Origin: Heterotrichella gracilis
Taxonomy: Eukaryota > Sar > Xanthophyceae > Tribonematales > Xanthonemataceae
DNA: 64,000 nucleotides
Direction: 5' to 3'
Assembly (NCBI GenBank): GCA_032358255.1
Contig: JAULBX010031371.1
Span: 107,544 to 171,543, forward strand
A program made the translations under genes and the position numbers. The notes below the pieces were generated by a model that was not told the origin of the DNA, ran no database searches, and saw only the letters and a list, made by a program, of their open reading frames with translations. Of the stretch, positions 40,499 through 52,795 are shown one piece after another; position 1 is the first letter of the stretch; each line of letters begins with the position of its first letter.

Positions 40499-41848
40499 AT
40501 GCTCCTGAGGTCACGCCCCCCCGCCGCCCAGTTCCAGGACCTACCCGAGTCCCTGTGCACCACCATCCTCTCCCACCTGTCAGCAGCTGACAAGCGCTCC
40601 AGTGCGCTGGTGAGCAAGCAGTGGGCACAGGCAGCCTCGCCGCTCATATGGGACAGTCTCACGCTTCATCTGGGAGGCAAAACATCCTTCGACCCCCAAG
40701 CAGTGGCCCACCTGTTGCGCCACACCAGGCGCCTGACCTTGCCCCGAGGAGTTCCCATCCATCTGGTGCTGCAACTGCTAGGGGCGCTGCAGCCAGGCAA
40801 AGTGGAAGCTGTAGTCTGCACTGGAGTGTTTTGGTCTCCCGCAAATCTGGCGCTGGTTTTCAAGCAGCTGGCGCGGCTGGCGCGGCTGACTGAATTGGAC
40901 TTGACAATAATTCTGGAGTGCAAAGCAAGTGTGGAGGTGGTACAGTGCTATGGCAACCAGCTGGCCTGCCTGACAGGGCTGACAAGGCTGTCGATGGACG
41001 TGAACGTTTATAACTTTTGGGAGACAGTGTGGATTCCTCTCCCTCAGCTACCTGCCCTGCGCAGCTTTGCATGGGGCTGGGATTACAAGGGCCCTACTTT
41101 CAGTCTCGTCGTACCAGGGAGATTGAGCCAGGAGAGCGCCGCACAAATCCTGCAGCTGAAGGACCTGCGGGAGCTCAAGCTGAACTGCCAAGGTGGGCAC
41201 CCAGAGGTGGCCAGGGCTTTCACAGCGCTGACAGCCCTCACCGCACTACACATGTCCATACCGACGCGTTGGTTGGCGGACATGGCGGCAGCTCCCTACT
41301 TGCAAATCCAGCTGATACCACCACAGCTGCGCCGCTTGGAGATAGTAGTTCCATTTGGACATCGAGCGGGCGTTGACATGGTTGCATTGCTGGGCCCCCT
41401 CACCCACCTCACCTACTTGAGCCTGGTAAACATTTCAGGGCAGCAATTACCGCTCGCCCTGCAGCAGCTGCCCTACTTGGCTGAGCTGGCGCTGCAAAGC
41501 ATCAGAACAGGGCGGGACACCGACTGGGGCCCACCATGCGTGCCACCTCTCCCACAGCTCAAGAACCTACAGCTGTATATCCCTGACAGTGAGCTGCCAG
41601 GCATGCCCTTGGGCGGGGATGCGGAAGTCCAAGGCTGGTTTCTGGGGAGGACCACATTTACCTTCGTGGGGGAGCACTACCGTGCGCATATTGGGAAGGC
41701 AGGCGCAGCCAGTGGCACGGGTGGGGTAGGGTCCCAGGGGGTGAGCGCACGCGGGGTTGCGGAGAGGCGACAGCTGGTAGCATGGCTGCAAGCGCACGTG
41801 CCATGGGCATTGGAGCTGCTGGTGGAAGATCCGACTACAGGGTTTTGA
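40499..41848 (+). CDS. F-box/LRR-like protein, copy 1 (intact)
   Basis: Probable substrate receptor of an SCF ubiquitin ligase. Single exon, 449 residues. The F-box is at about residues 9-55 (QFQDLPESLCTTILSHL, SSALVSKQWAQAASPLIWDS). It is followed by irregular leucine-rich repeats (LARLTELDLTIIL, LACLTGLTRLSMDV, LKDLRELKLNCQG, LTHLTYLSLVNISG, LPYLAELALQSIRTG) and a conserved C-terminal block (WFLGRTTFTFVGEHYRAHIG, RRQLVAWLQAHVPWALELL). The ATG at 40499 is chosen because it aligns with the starts of the two paralogues. The frame is open further upstream to 40340, but that extension is not conserved in frame in copy 3. The only copy of the three without an internal stop. Confidence 0.85.
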   Translation: MLLRSRPPAAQFQDLPESLCTTILSHLSAADKRSSALVSKQWAQAASPLIWDSLTLHLGGKTSFDPQAVAHLLRHTRRLTLPRGVPIHLVLQLLGALQPGKVEAVVCTGVFWSPANLALVFKQLARLARLTELDLTIILECKASVEVVQCYGNQLACLTGLTRLSMDVNVYNFWETVWIPLPQLPALRSFAWGWDYKGPTFSLVVPGRLSQESAAQILQLKDLRELKLNCQGGHPEVARAFTALTALTALHMSIPTRWLADMAAAPYLQIQLIPPQLRRLEIVVPFGHRAGVDMVALLGPLTHLTYLSLVNISGQQLPLALQQLPYLAELALQSIRTGRDTDWGPPCVPPLPQLKNLQLYIPDSELPGMPLGGDAEVQGWFLGRTTFTFVGEHYRAHIGKAGAASGTGGVGSQGVSARGVAERRQLVAWLQAHVPWALELLVEDPTTGF

Positions 41849-42882
41849 GCTCTAGGACCTGTGTTGCATATGAAAATTACTTGTATTGTTGAACCAGTTT
41901 TTGTGCACTAGTGGTCGGAATTTGAAGGTCTCATCTGCTTTGCTTTCAAGATTGGATAACTTTCTGTACGCCTTTGGCATTTCTTTTCTTTTCTTTTCTT
42001 TTTCTGTGTTCAAATAGAACCAGTTTTCTGTGTTCAAATAAAATATGCTGAGTAGCAATGGAACAGGCTCAGAGCTGTCCCACCAACCTGCTTTTGCATT
42101 GCTTAGATGAGCTTTGCTGCACACGAGAGTTATCAGCCTGCACACAAAGCTTAACAATCATTGAAGGTTGACAAGTGTTATCATATGATCTGCATGGCCA
42201 GAAAGTTGAGCATAAAATATGAAGTCAGCAGGCATGTTTGTTTGGCACAGTTGAGTTTTGTCAGTTTTTGGGCAACGCGGATCTACAAAAACATAGAAGT
42301 TGGAGCAGCAAAGAAAGTTTGCAACATGATTTTTAAGGGACAGGCTCCTGACACAGTGTGCAAAAATAAATCGGGGTGGTGGAGCGGGGAGGCTCCCTCG
42401 AACTTGACTCAATCTACCTTGAAGACTATGCATTGCTGCACTCGATCAAAGACTCCTCCAAGGGGCAATACCAATACTCTTTTAAGGTATTATTCCAACT
42501 CCTCTTCCCCAACCAACACAAACACGCCAGTTCTCAGAACAGACTGGACAGGCTGCCAAGTGGCGAGTGCTCTTAAATTGAACCCAAAAAGCGACGCGTG
42601 ATTGTCAGAGTTACAAACTGCAAGTTGATCAACTCAGACAATATCAGCTTTTTCAAACTACCTTGCCATGTATGTCTGGCAGACACTCAAAAATGACCAA
42701 CGCAGCATTAAACCTGCTCAAGCAACATATTTAAGAGTCCAGAGAGAAACACAAAATCATCATAGCCCCGGCCGCTGCACTCGTGCACAGCTGTAAACCC
42801 TAATTTACAAAAAAATACTTTCGTCATCCCAAGTATAATGGCGTTGAGCCAGCATCAATGCTGGACATTCCCTCCCGTGTCC
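41849..42882. other. Convergent spacer between F-box copies 1 and 2
   Basis: A/T-rich, with a tttctttt repeat near 41980. No coding frame supported. Confidence 0.4.
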
Positions 42883-44241
42883 CTAAAATAGCCTTGACCC
42901 TGTCCTCGTATCGGGCACGGGGTCTTCCACCAACAGCGCCAACGCCCATGGTGCCATTGCTTGCAGCCATGCCACCAGATGCTGCCGGTCCACATCCCCT
43001 GCTGCGCTGACCTGCTGTGAACCCACCTTACCCGTGCCACTGACCGTGCCGCCAAAAACGTCCCCAATGTGCGCACGGTATCCTCGCCCAACAAAGGAGA
43101 CTGTGGTTTCCCCCGAAAACCAGCCCCTGACTTCCAAGGCGTCCCCCAAGGGCAAGCCCGCCATCACACTGTCACTAATCCACAGTTGTAGCACCTTGAG
43201 GCGTGGGAGAAGTGGCACGCATGCTGGGCCCCAGCCAGTGTCCCCCCTTGTAATCACGCTGCGAAGAGCCAGCTCAGCCAAATGGGGCAGCTTCTTCAGG
43301 GCTTGTGGCAACTGCTACACTGAGATGTTTACCAGGCTCAAGTAGGTGAGGCGGGTCAGGGGTCCCAGCAATGCAACCATATCAATGCCCGGACAATGAT
43401 TACGTGCGGTGATTATTTCCAAGCGACGCAGTTGTGGTGAAGCCCAGCCACCCCTTGCCGCCATCGCCTCCCACTGGCGGATAGGCAGGAAAATGTACAA
43501 TGCGGTGAGGGCTGTCAGCGCAGTGAGAGCGCCAGCCACCTCTGGTTTTGCGTGGCAGTTCACTTTGAGCTCCCGTAAGTCCTTCAGCTGCAGGATTTGT
43601 GCAGCTTGCTCCTGGCTCAAATTACCTGGAATGATGAAACAGTCGAGAGGGATCTGATCGTCCCAGCTCCAAGAGAAGCTGCGCAGGGCTGGTAGCTGGG
43701 GGAGGGGGACCCACACCGCCTCCCAGTATTTATGCACAGCAACGTTGATCCTCAGCCTTGTGAGCCCTGTCAAGCACGCCAGCTGGTCGCCACAGCACTG
43801 CACCACCTCACCGCAGGGCTTGCGTTCCAAGCATACTGTCAAATCCAGTTCAGTCAGCCTCGTTAGCCGCGCCAGCTGGAATACCAGCGCCAGAACTGCT
43901 GGGTAGCGTCCCACGTTGGGGAAGACTACAGCTTCCATTTTTTCAGGCTGCAGCGCCCCCAGAAGCGCCAGCTGGATGTGATTGGGTACCTTGGCGGGCA
44001 CTGCCAGGCGCCTGGTGTGGCGCAGCAGGTGGGCCACTGCCTGAGGGTCGAAGTGTGTTCTGCCTCCCAGCTGGAGCGTGAATGTGTCCCATATGAGTGG
44101 CGAGGCGGCTTGTGCCCACTGCTTACACACCAGGGCACTGGTGCACCTGTCAGCCTGACCTAAGTGGGACAGGATGGGGGTGAGTAGGTGCTCGGGCAGG
44201 TCCTGGAACTGGGTGGTGGGGGATCGTATCCTCAGGGGCAT
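42883..44241 (-). pseudogene. F-box/LRR-like protein, copy 2, inverted, interrupted by one TAG
   Basis: Same architecture as copy 1: F-box QFQDLPEHLLTPILSHL, CTSALVCKQWAQAASPLIW, LRR segments, and C-terminal WFSGETTVSFVGRGYRAHIG and HLVAWLQAMAPWALALLVED. After VNISV (position 43317-43315) a TAG stands where copy 1 has a Gln/Gly codon. The frame then continues without any other defect to a TAG at 42883. Translation to the first stop gives 308 residues lacking the last third. One nonsense change and no frameshift suggests recent loss, or readthrough. Confidence 0.8.
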
Positions 44242-45052
44242 GGTGCTGCTGTTCATGCACGCAGGGGCACTTGAGGTGGGCGGGGGTGGGGGGAAATCAT
44301 GGTGGGTAACGGATGCATGCATGCATGTGCCAACTGAGGAAACGGCCTGATGGCACTGCGCTCCTCGTACATAGATGGACGCAGCAGCACTACCCGACAT
44401 ATATTGCATACCTTGCAGTATGGGCTTGCGCTTTCTAAATGTAGCGCAATTTCACTGTCATGTGCTTTCTGATATGGGCACATTCACATCGCTCACCTCA
44501 CCTGCATCGCTCACCTGGATTTCAAGCAGCGCAGCCGCCGCCTGGTGCCTTCTGCGGTTAGCTGAAAGTCCAAATTATCCAAACAGTACTTGATGGCAAC
44601 TATCGCGTACGCAGGTAGAAGGGCGCTGAATAGTCACTGGTCTCCGCAGCAAAGGTGGGCTGGGTCAGGCTCCCTAGATTCCAAGCTTTTCTTTAACAAG
44701 GTGGGGTTTCGAGGTTGCGGTCTGACATACACGCGCTGCGGAACGTGGCAGCAGCAACTCCCAACTGATGACGCAAATGGTGGTCGTTTAGGATGGCATG
44801 CATCCCAAGTGGGTCTGGTAGACTAGTAGATGCAACAGGGGAACCCAGCCGCAAGCCCCAAAACCATAGTCTGTTTTTAAGGCAAAAGCATACAGTTGGT
44901 GGTCCTAACAGGGATGTATTTACCTCGGTCCAAGGAGTGTCAGCTGTCACCAGGGCCTTCCTCAGTTGGCACATGCATGCATGCATTCGTGGTTCAACCC
45001 TACCCCCCAGCACCCACTTTAAAGTACCACTCCTTGCAGACAGAGCAGTACC

Positions 45053-46426
45053 ATGCCGCCGAGGACACGCCCCTCCGCCGCCCAGTTCCAGGACCTGCCC
45101 GAGTCCCTGCTCACCCCCATCCTCTCCCACTTGGCCACTGTTGACAAGTGCTCCAGTGCGCTGGTATGCAAGCAGTGGGCACAAGCCGCCTCGCCACTCA
45201 TATGGGAAACACTCACGCTTCATCTGGGAGGCAAAACACGCTTCGACCCCCAAGCAGTGGCCCACCTGCTGCGACACACCAGGCGCCTGACAGTGCCCCG
45301 AGGAGTTCCCATCAATTTGGTGCTGCCACTGCTGGGGGCGCTGCAGCCAGGCAAAGTGGAAGCCGTAGTCTGCATCGGAGTGCGCTGCTCCCCAGCAATT
45401 TTGGCTCTGGTTTTTCAGCAGCTGGCTCGGCTGGCGAGGCTACCTGAACTGGATTTGACAGTAGTCCTGGTGGGCAAGCCTTGGGAGGAAGTGGTGCAGT
45501 GCTGCGGCAACCAGCTGGCGTGCTTGACAGGGCTCACAAGGCTGAAGATGGACTTAGCGGTGTACAACGACTGGGAGGCGGTGTGGATCCCGCTCCCCCA
45601 GCTACCTGCCCTGCACAGCTTATCGTGGGGCTGGGATGATCAGAGCCCTTGTGGCAGTATTACCGTACCAGGGAAATTGGGGCGAAACAGCGCCGCACAA
45701 ACCCTGCAGCTGAAGGGCCTGCGGGAGCTCAAGCTGAACTGCCAAGGTGGGCACCCAGAGGCGGCCAGGGCTATCACCGCGCTGACAGCCCTCACCGCAC
45801 TACACATCTCCATACCGCAGCGTTGGTTTGAGGACATGGCGGCAGCTCCCTTCTTGCAAATTCAGCTGATGTCACCACAGCTGCGCCGCTTGGAGATAGT
45901 GGTTCCAGATGGAAGCTTTCAGGGCGTTGATATGGTCGTTTTGCTGGGGGCCCTCACCCATCTCACCTACTTGAGCCTGGCAAACGCCACAACGGAGCAG
46001 TTGCCACTCGCCCTGCAGCAGCTGCCCTACTTGGCTGAGCTGGCACTGCAAGGCATCAGGACAGGGCGGGACCGCGGCTGGGGGCCACCATGCGTGCCAC
46101 CTCTCCCACAGCTCGAGCACCTACAGATGTGGATCCCTGACAGTGAGTTGCCAGGCATGCCCTTGGGCGGGGATGTGGAAGTCCGGGGCTGGTTCCTTGG
46201 GAGGACCACGGTCACTTTTGTGGGTTGGAACTACCGTGCACATATTGGGAAGGCAGTGAGGGACTTGCACAGTGGCAAGAGTGGGTAGGGATCTCAGGTG
46301 GTGAGCGTACGAGGGGTGCGGGAGAGGCGGCAGCTGGTGGGGTGGCTGCAAGCGAGGGCTCCATGGGCCTTGGAGCTGCTGATGGAAGATCCCATACCCA
46401 AGGACACTTTGTTGTTGAATTTTTAG
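45053..46426 (+). pseudogene. F-box/LRR-like protein, copy 3, shortened by a TAG near the C-terminus
   Basis: F-box QFQDLPESLLTPILSHL, SSALVCKQWAQAASPLIW and LRR region closely match copy 1. At 46286-46288 a TAG arises from two compensating one-base changes relative to copy 1 (ggtggggtaggg versus agtgggtaggga). Downstream the frame is restored and conserved (RRQLVGWLQARAPWALELLMED) to a second TAG at 46424. The shortened product has 411 residues and lacks only the last conserved block, so it could still be functional. Confidence 0.8.
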
Positions 46427-47262
46427 AGTTGCTGGACCTGTATTGCATACCGAATTTCTATCTGTGTTATGTTGCATTGCTGATGTGGTGTTGCTTTTTG
46501 CAGTGGCGGTGGCACTGCAAAGTATCTCAATGACATTGGAGCCACTTGCCTTATAATTAGCAATAGGATGAGTGGAGAGTTGAGGGGCCTGGTGGATAAC
46601 TTGCTGTACTCAGGAAATATGCGGGATAGCATTGAATTTAAATGGTACACATTCAGGGCTATCACACCATCCTTGGTGGTATGCGCAGGTAGCGCACTTG
46701 CATTGCTTAGAGGTGCTCTGTCACAGCGTGCAGACTACACAAGAAACTACACAAGAGGCGCAATCAGTCTGCTGCCCAAAGCCCAAAGTTCTTAGTGCTT
46801 TGCAATAATCATTTGCAACTATCAGTAACACAATCTGCCTTTCAAAATTGCGCACATCATGTACACCTGGTTGCGTGACAGCCTACTGCTGCCGACATGT
46901 GATTGCAGTGCCATGTCTGCTTCCACTGCTTGCTGCCCAGCCTGTCTGTGGTATTCAACATTGCGAGTTGGTGCTGTGCCGCTGTGTGGGGCGCCTTCCT
47001 CCAAATGGGCTCCGTTTAGCCGCATCAAGAAAATGCCGAATGTCAGCATCTCCAGCTCGCCAGCTCCAGTACTGCATTAGTGCATCGACACCTTGTGACA
47101 TGGGAGGTTGGCTGGCACTGCTGCAGCTCATTCATGGACCCCACCAAGGGGGTTGTGCTAAGTCCCTTCTCTGTGCTATGTTCCCCTTCCTCAATTACCG
47201 CGCCAGTCCTAAGCTGTGCAGCTGTACTACCAGGGAGACTCCTTCATCATTCTCAGCTGACA
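46427..47262. other. Spacer between F-box copy 3 and the DHH gene
   Basis: Convergent 3' flanks; no coding frame or repeat that I can support. Confidence 0.4.
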
Positions 47263-50200
47263 TCATCGCCTCCAGCTGTCCAGCTCCTGTGCGTCCACGA
47301 TGAACGAGCTCGCGTTCCTGTGGCCCCCGCCGCCATATGCCTGCGACACCTGGGTGGTGTCTTCCTCCCCTTGGCTGCGCAGGCTCACCTTCACCTTGGA
47401 GGGGTCCTGCATGGCGGGCTGCAGGGGGGCGGCAGAGGTGTGGGTGGTAAGAGTAGGATATGGGCATGAGATGCGTTTGTGTTGCAAGCCTGTATTGTTA
47501 TTATGGTGGCAGTTTGGGGAAGTGGGAGTAATGTGCGCGCCAGCCCCCCCTCCTGTTACCCATAGGTACGCTGCAGTGTGCAGAGTGACCGAGCTGTCAC
47601 CAGGCTAGCATTGCTTGCGTTGCACCCCAACCTGAGACCCTCACCGCCGCACATGGCCAAGGCTGTGAAACCATAATTTCAGAGGGCTGCCAGGAGATGG
47701 AGAATGGATTTCCATTGGGAGTAAGGAATCTACCAAAATTGTTGTTGGAGTTAAACGTCATGCACAAAGCCCGCTCCTTCTTTTCACAACCCCTCAACAA
47801 TTTATTGTAATAACAAATCCTATAAATATGACGAGTTACCGGTGCATGCATCTCAATGCACACCCTCAGCAGCAGCACAAAATACTCTCCCCCAACCCCA
47901 CCCCACCCACCTCCACGTAGCACACCGCCCCCACCGCCCTCAGCCCACGCGCCAGCGCCCCCACCGCCAGCCGGTTGCCTGCCTGGCTGCGCAGCTGGGA
48001 CAGGCCAGAACCAGCCTGCACAGGAGCGGCACTTAGTCTTAGCAAAGATCGAGCGCAATATTTTTACTTCTGTTTATTTGATTGCATTTACTCCACCCAA
48101 TAAATGGCCGGTCGGTTGGAAGCAGTTTATGGCGCGAGGACAGGTGCATCCAGATATAAACACATAAATAGCAGGTTTTTTTACATGATTCGGGATAATT
48201 GGCTTTTATTTTATTACAGGAGCTGCATGCATGTGGGTTGCAAAGCTGTGCACATCTGCATGCAGGTCCTGTGTGTAAATTATAAGCGCAACCCACATGG
48301 GTGTAGATCTTGGTGGTTTTGGGCAATCGGTGACGGTTGACCACGTGCGATCCGCACGTGCATGACTGCACCCGCCCCTTTCCCGTTCCCCTGATTTTCC
48401 AGCAAAAGCAAAGGCAAGGGCTTGGGGCTAGGATGCAAAGGGTTGCCCTTCATTGCCCTCAGCACCGCCCAGCCAGGAGGACTTGTATATAATATGTGAC
48501 GTCCCCTCCTGGCCCAGCACCTATTTGATGACTGCCGATTGCAGGGAGCCACTTCCAGATGAACATTGCAACAAAACTCTGAAACAGAATGGCAAAAGAT
48601 CTCCATGTCGTACACCAACACGCATACTTTTGCATTCCATCAAAATTATAGGTGAACCCTTTTACGTCCCATGTTTACTCTGTCCATCCTCCTCCCCCCT
48701 ACCATGATAGCCAGGCACCGCGGCCAGCCATGCGCCTCCCCTTGCTCTCCCCCCAGCTGCGCCTCGTAGGCAGACTCCAGTGCCTGGCTGATCACTCGGT
48801 CGTCCTCCTCAAGCTTCTTGGTGCCCTGCAACCAAACATTGTGGGATCATTAATAATGTGATCGTTTATTCCTCACAATCACATGCGATCACTTGGTCGT
48901 CCTCCTCAAGCCTCTTGGTGCCCTGCAAGGAGGCCGTCATGGGTGCATGATCAAATGCGATCCACTTCACTGGCTGCATGTCCAACGATTTGCGTGGCCT
49001 GCAAGCAAGGTACATGATCAGATGTGACCAGCCACCTCATGAACAGGTGCGATGATGCATCCCTGATGATCACATGGTCGCAGTGTGATCGTGCTGGCAA
49101 CCATTCAGGTACATGATCAGACGTGATCAGGTCATCCCTGGTAATCATGCGGGCTGACGCGCCATCAATTTCTTATGTCAATCATTTTCATTTGAGTGTC
49201 TTAGGGCATTGTTTGGGGTGTCTAGGTTTGCACATCAAATAATGGCCAAATGTGGGCACGTTACTATACCAGATAGGCTGAAATTAAAAGACTATGCTGG
49301 CTGGGGCGCATAGGGCGCATGTCTGATGGCAAGCTGCCAAAGTGCAATATATTTGTCCTTTAGCTCGCAAGGTATTGTGTTAGGCAGAAGGCCTAGAGGG
49401 GGGCCTAGGGCCACATGCTGGCCTGCTTACTCGGGACCTTTATGTGCCCAAAATTCTGATGTGGTACAAACAGTGTCAGGACAGACCTGCCTGGCACAGC
49501 ATGTCTAAGGGTTGACTGTTAGTCTTGCTTTCCAGTGGGAGCATGTTATACATATCCGGCATATGGCTTAGGCGACGACCTTCTTCATGCTTTGACGGCA
49601 AAATCACAGGGAAAACCAGAGCAGACATGCTGGATAATAATCCTTGCATTGGGGCTAAATAGTTTAGTGAGCTGTCTGGCCGCACACATTGCATTTTTAT
49701 AATAATAATAATAAAAAATTACCAACCATGTAGGTATGTGGGAGAACCATGTAATTATAGAACCGCCACAGAACCGCCACAGGTTTCTCAAAACAATATT
49801 CTGACAATTTTATTGTTTAAAAACCAACTTACACCAGATTGAATGCAATCAATGTTGTATTGAAAAGCATATGGATTGAAACTCAATAGAAATCAGCGGA
49901 TAACCACTGCTTGCATGCGCTGCCAAAGGTTATGTGCCCGCAATAGAATTTTTCTCACCTGCTCAATCATTTGCTCCACATCCAGCGCCAGCAGCTGGTC
50001 AAACACGCGCGGGTTGCGGCCAACGTCAAGCTCCAGGCCAAGGGAGCCCATGGCTGCAGTAGGTGGGGGTGTAAGGTTTATCGGTGTGCCCTTGAGTGGG
50101 GGAGGGGATGTGGGCACATGTGGGGAGATGGGCAGTGGATGGTGTTTGTGGCATGGTGGTTGGATGTTGCGAACAGAAGTGCAGGCAACATGCTGTATAA

Positions 50201-51585
50201 AGGGGAGGAACACCTGCTGGATTTGGTTGACAGATACATATATGCCTTCCTGATCTGCATTGTATAGGCCAGCGCACTGTCCTTACCCGCATAGAATGCC
50301 CTGCTGTGTGGCACCACCCACCGCCACAGGTCTGCGTCCTCCACAAATGCAAACATGCGCTGCTGGGATGGGGTGAGTCCCTGGGACAATGGGGGGAAGG
50401 GTGGGGACGGGGCGGGTACAGGTGGTGGGGCTGGGGTTTGCGGTGCACCAACTGGGGTTGCGACACCAAAGGAACTGTGGTGGGACGTGTGCCCCTATGC
50501 ACCTGGCCAAGCGTTTCCCGGTCCTGTGCCTTAGGCAGTAGCTGGCCCCAACACTATGCGGATATGCTGGTCATCCCTATAGAACAAGATGGCATGCGCT
50601 GCCAGCTGTTTTTCTGGGACGCTGTACCCCACCTCACCAGCACAGCTTGCAGATCTGCATACCATTCCGCTGGCTAAAAGAGGTCTTGTGCAACCATTGT
50701 TCCACTCCTGTCCCCCGCCGCCGTACCCATAGAACAAGATGGGAGGAATGACTAGACACCCCAGCAGGCGACCCTTTGCAGGCATGGGCCATTCAACCAC
50801 AACATTGCGCTCTACATCATGTGTCTTACCGCTGGCTTGAAGTAGTCGCGCGCGATGGTTGCCCCGCTCCTGTCCATGTCCAGCGTGATGCTGAGGTTGG
50901 AGTGCTGCGCCATGGCGGGGTCGGCCAGCTGCTCCTGCGCGGTCTTGTGGTGGTCGAGCACCACCACCTGGCACGTGGCACGGGCCAGCTCGGCGACGAA
51001 GCCGGCGGGGCCCGAGAAGTCCAGGAGGTAGACGGTTTCATCCCCCTGGAAAGCGGGGGTACAAGGGTTTTTTTGTGGGTGGGAGGGAGGGGAAGGGGTA
51101 ATGTACCACAGGCTGTGGTCTACTGCGTCATCCAGTAGCTAGCAAACGGTTGAATCCAGCCTGGTTTGTGTTGTGCGTGCAGTGTCAACACTTCCTCGGT
51201 GGAGGTTACCCCCTCACAGCTGCTCTGCACAATGCATATGCATGCATGCATTGGCGCACACTAACCCGCCCAACAACACCGCAGACCACTGGCATAGCCC
51301 CCAGCACGCTCGCAAAACGCGTTAAACAACATGGACAGCCAAGGAGCGCCCCGGACTTGCTATGCGCTGTGCCTTCACTAGTGGGCGTTCCACCACATGG
51401 ACGTGAAGCATGTGTAAGCGTACCTTGAGGCCCAAGTCGGCTACTGTCTTGGGGCTGTAGACGGTGTTGGGGACGAACCTCACCGGCTTGCTGTGCTGCT
51501 TGTGGTGCAGGTGAGCGGCCAGGGCCGAGAAGATGCCGTCGATGCACGGGTAGTGGTAGCACACCACGGACTGCTGGTTGGACAT
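47263..51585 (-). CDS. DHH/DHHA1-domain phosphoesterase, 7 exons
   Basis: Member of the DHH phosphoesterase superfamily (nanoRNase, oligoribonuclease or cyclic-dinucleotide phosphodiesterase relatives). Exons (minus order): 51424-51585, 50830-51045, 50287-50380, 49959-50053, 48703-48825, 47911-48015, 47263-47418; 951 bases, 316 residues, all phases agree. N-terminal motif HYPCIDGIFSALAAHLH corresponds to motif I, with the usual DxDG-type acid pair reduced to CIDG. Motif II is YLLDFSGP and motif III is VVVLDHHKTA (Asp85, His86, His87). The DHHA1 part has SQLRSQAGNRLA, VSLRSQGEEDT and the substrate-binding AYGGGGHRNASSF. No transit peptide is obvious, so a cytosolic location is likely. Substrate unknown. 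A piece of exon 5 is duplicated upstream of it. Confidence 0.87.
48890..48935 (-). repeat. Copy of the 5' end of DHH exon 5 in the preceding intron
   Basis: The segment ggtcgtcctcctcaagc and cttggtgccctgca occurs at 48798 (exon) and 48895 (copy), an offset of 97 bases. The copy includes the acceptor cttgcag, so here the 5' exon edge is duplicated. Further downstream on the plus strand follow several tgatcaNatgNgatc motifs (48950-49145). Confidence 0.8.
49697..49716. repeat. ATA/TAA microsatellite
   Basis: Short run of aataataataataa near other A/T-rich sequence in the 49.1-49.9 kb intron of the DHH gene. Confidence 0.8.
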
Positions 51586-51966
51586 GGCTTGCAGGAGGGG
51601 CGCCCAGGGGTGGATGCGCGGCGTGCGCATCAAGCGGGGGGCGGGGTTAGGCCATGGGCAACGTGTTGTAACCAGGTTGAAAGCTTTGGGCGGCAAGTGT
51701 GGGGAGTCTTAGTGGCCGTATGCATATGTGGACAAGCCTAACAGTGGGCACCTCTCTCTGTGTCACCGAGGGCGCAGGCTGGTATAGGTTTGCAAGCACT
51801 GGGTTACCAACTGTCCCACCACCCATTTGAGTCTCGAGACAAGCTGAACATCGCCGCTGCAGCCTGCAGTGCAGGTCGGGAGTGCCCACCTGGCCTTCAC
51901 CGTTGGATGAAAATGGCCCATTCCCGCTCCCATATGACCGCGGCGAATTCCTGCCTCATCATTCCT

Positions 51967-52040
51967 GGCCGGATAGTTCAGTTGGATAGAATTCCTGACT
52001 ACGAATCAGGCGGTCGCAGGTTCGAGTCCTGCTTCGGTCG
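51967..52040 (+). tRNA. tRNA-Arg (anticodon ACG)
   Basis: A complete cloverleaf can be drawn: acceptor GGCCGGA paired with TTCGGTC (G-U pairs allowed), discriminator G, D-arm with AGTTGGATAG, anticodon stem CCTGA/TCAGG around loop CTACGAA (anticodon ACG), T-arm GCAGG-TTCGAGT-CCTGC. No intron and no encoded CCA. Confidence 0.93.
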
Positions 52041-52042
52041 GC

Positions 52043-52049
52043 TTTTTTT
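52043..52049 (+). terminator. RNA polymerase III terminator of the tRNA
   Basis: Run of seven T three bases after the tRNA end, the normal Pol III stop. Confidence 0.8.
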
Positions 52050-52795
52050 GCACCCTTCCCCAGCCATTTTGCTCGTTTTTTTGCCCTTGGAACAACGGTG
52101 CCTTTGCATTCCCGTGCTCCTCGAGTACATCCAAGCCCTACATGGCAGGGGGAAGCTGGAGGAAAGTGCGAGGAAACTGCATAGAACCTGCCTTTTCCCA
52201 ACCGGGGGCGCGCCACCCGAAAAACGGGCCGCACCGCCATGTTCACCACCCTCCGTTACTTCCGGCATGAGCATCTTCATGCAAACAAGCTCATATTTCT
52301 TCTGACAGTGATAACCTACTTGGAAGCAAGGGAAAAGATGAGGAGAGGAAAATACGTGTCGCTGTTACCAATGGAATGTTTACCCTAGGTTAGGGTTCCG
52401 TGGGGGTCTCAGGCGGCGGCGGACGGCGGACCTCCACAATTGTGGGCGGCGGTCCAAACGGCGGGCCCGCCGCCTGGCCTCCTGGTGCCAGCGGCGGCCT
52501 GCCTTCATGGCTGCAAAGCACAACGCATTGGTCTGCATCCCTCGTACACTGACAGACATTAATCGGGGCTATGCTTAGGTGCTATGCCCTTGTTACCCAC
52601 GCCATGTTCCACTGGTTGCTGCCCGGCTTCAGTGTGTTTTTCAACATTGTTGGTTGTGGTTTGCTGCCGTGTGTGGGGGCGTTTTGTTTCTTTCTTTCTT
52701 TCTTCCCACTTTGAGTCAACCGGGGTTTTAGATTTTCTTAGGGTTTTCCCTGGAGGCTATCGGCGGTCGGCGGGGGCGGGTGACATCGGCGATCA

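Noticed and set aside
43315-46288. Reassignment of TAG to glutamine, as in some green algae
   Set aside because: TAG is the natural stop of the mTERF, DnaJ and MATE genes here, where family homology ends, so the code is standard.
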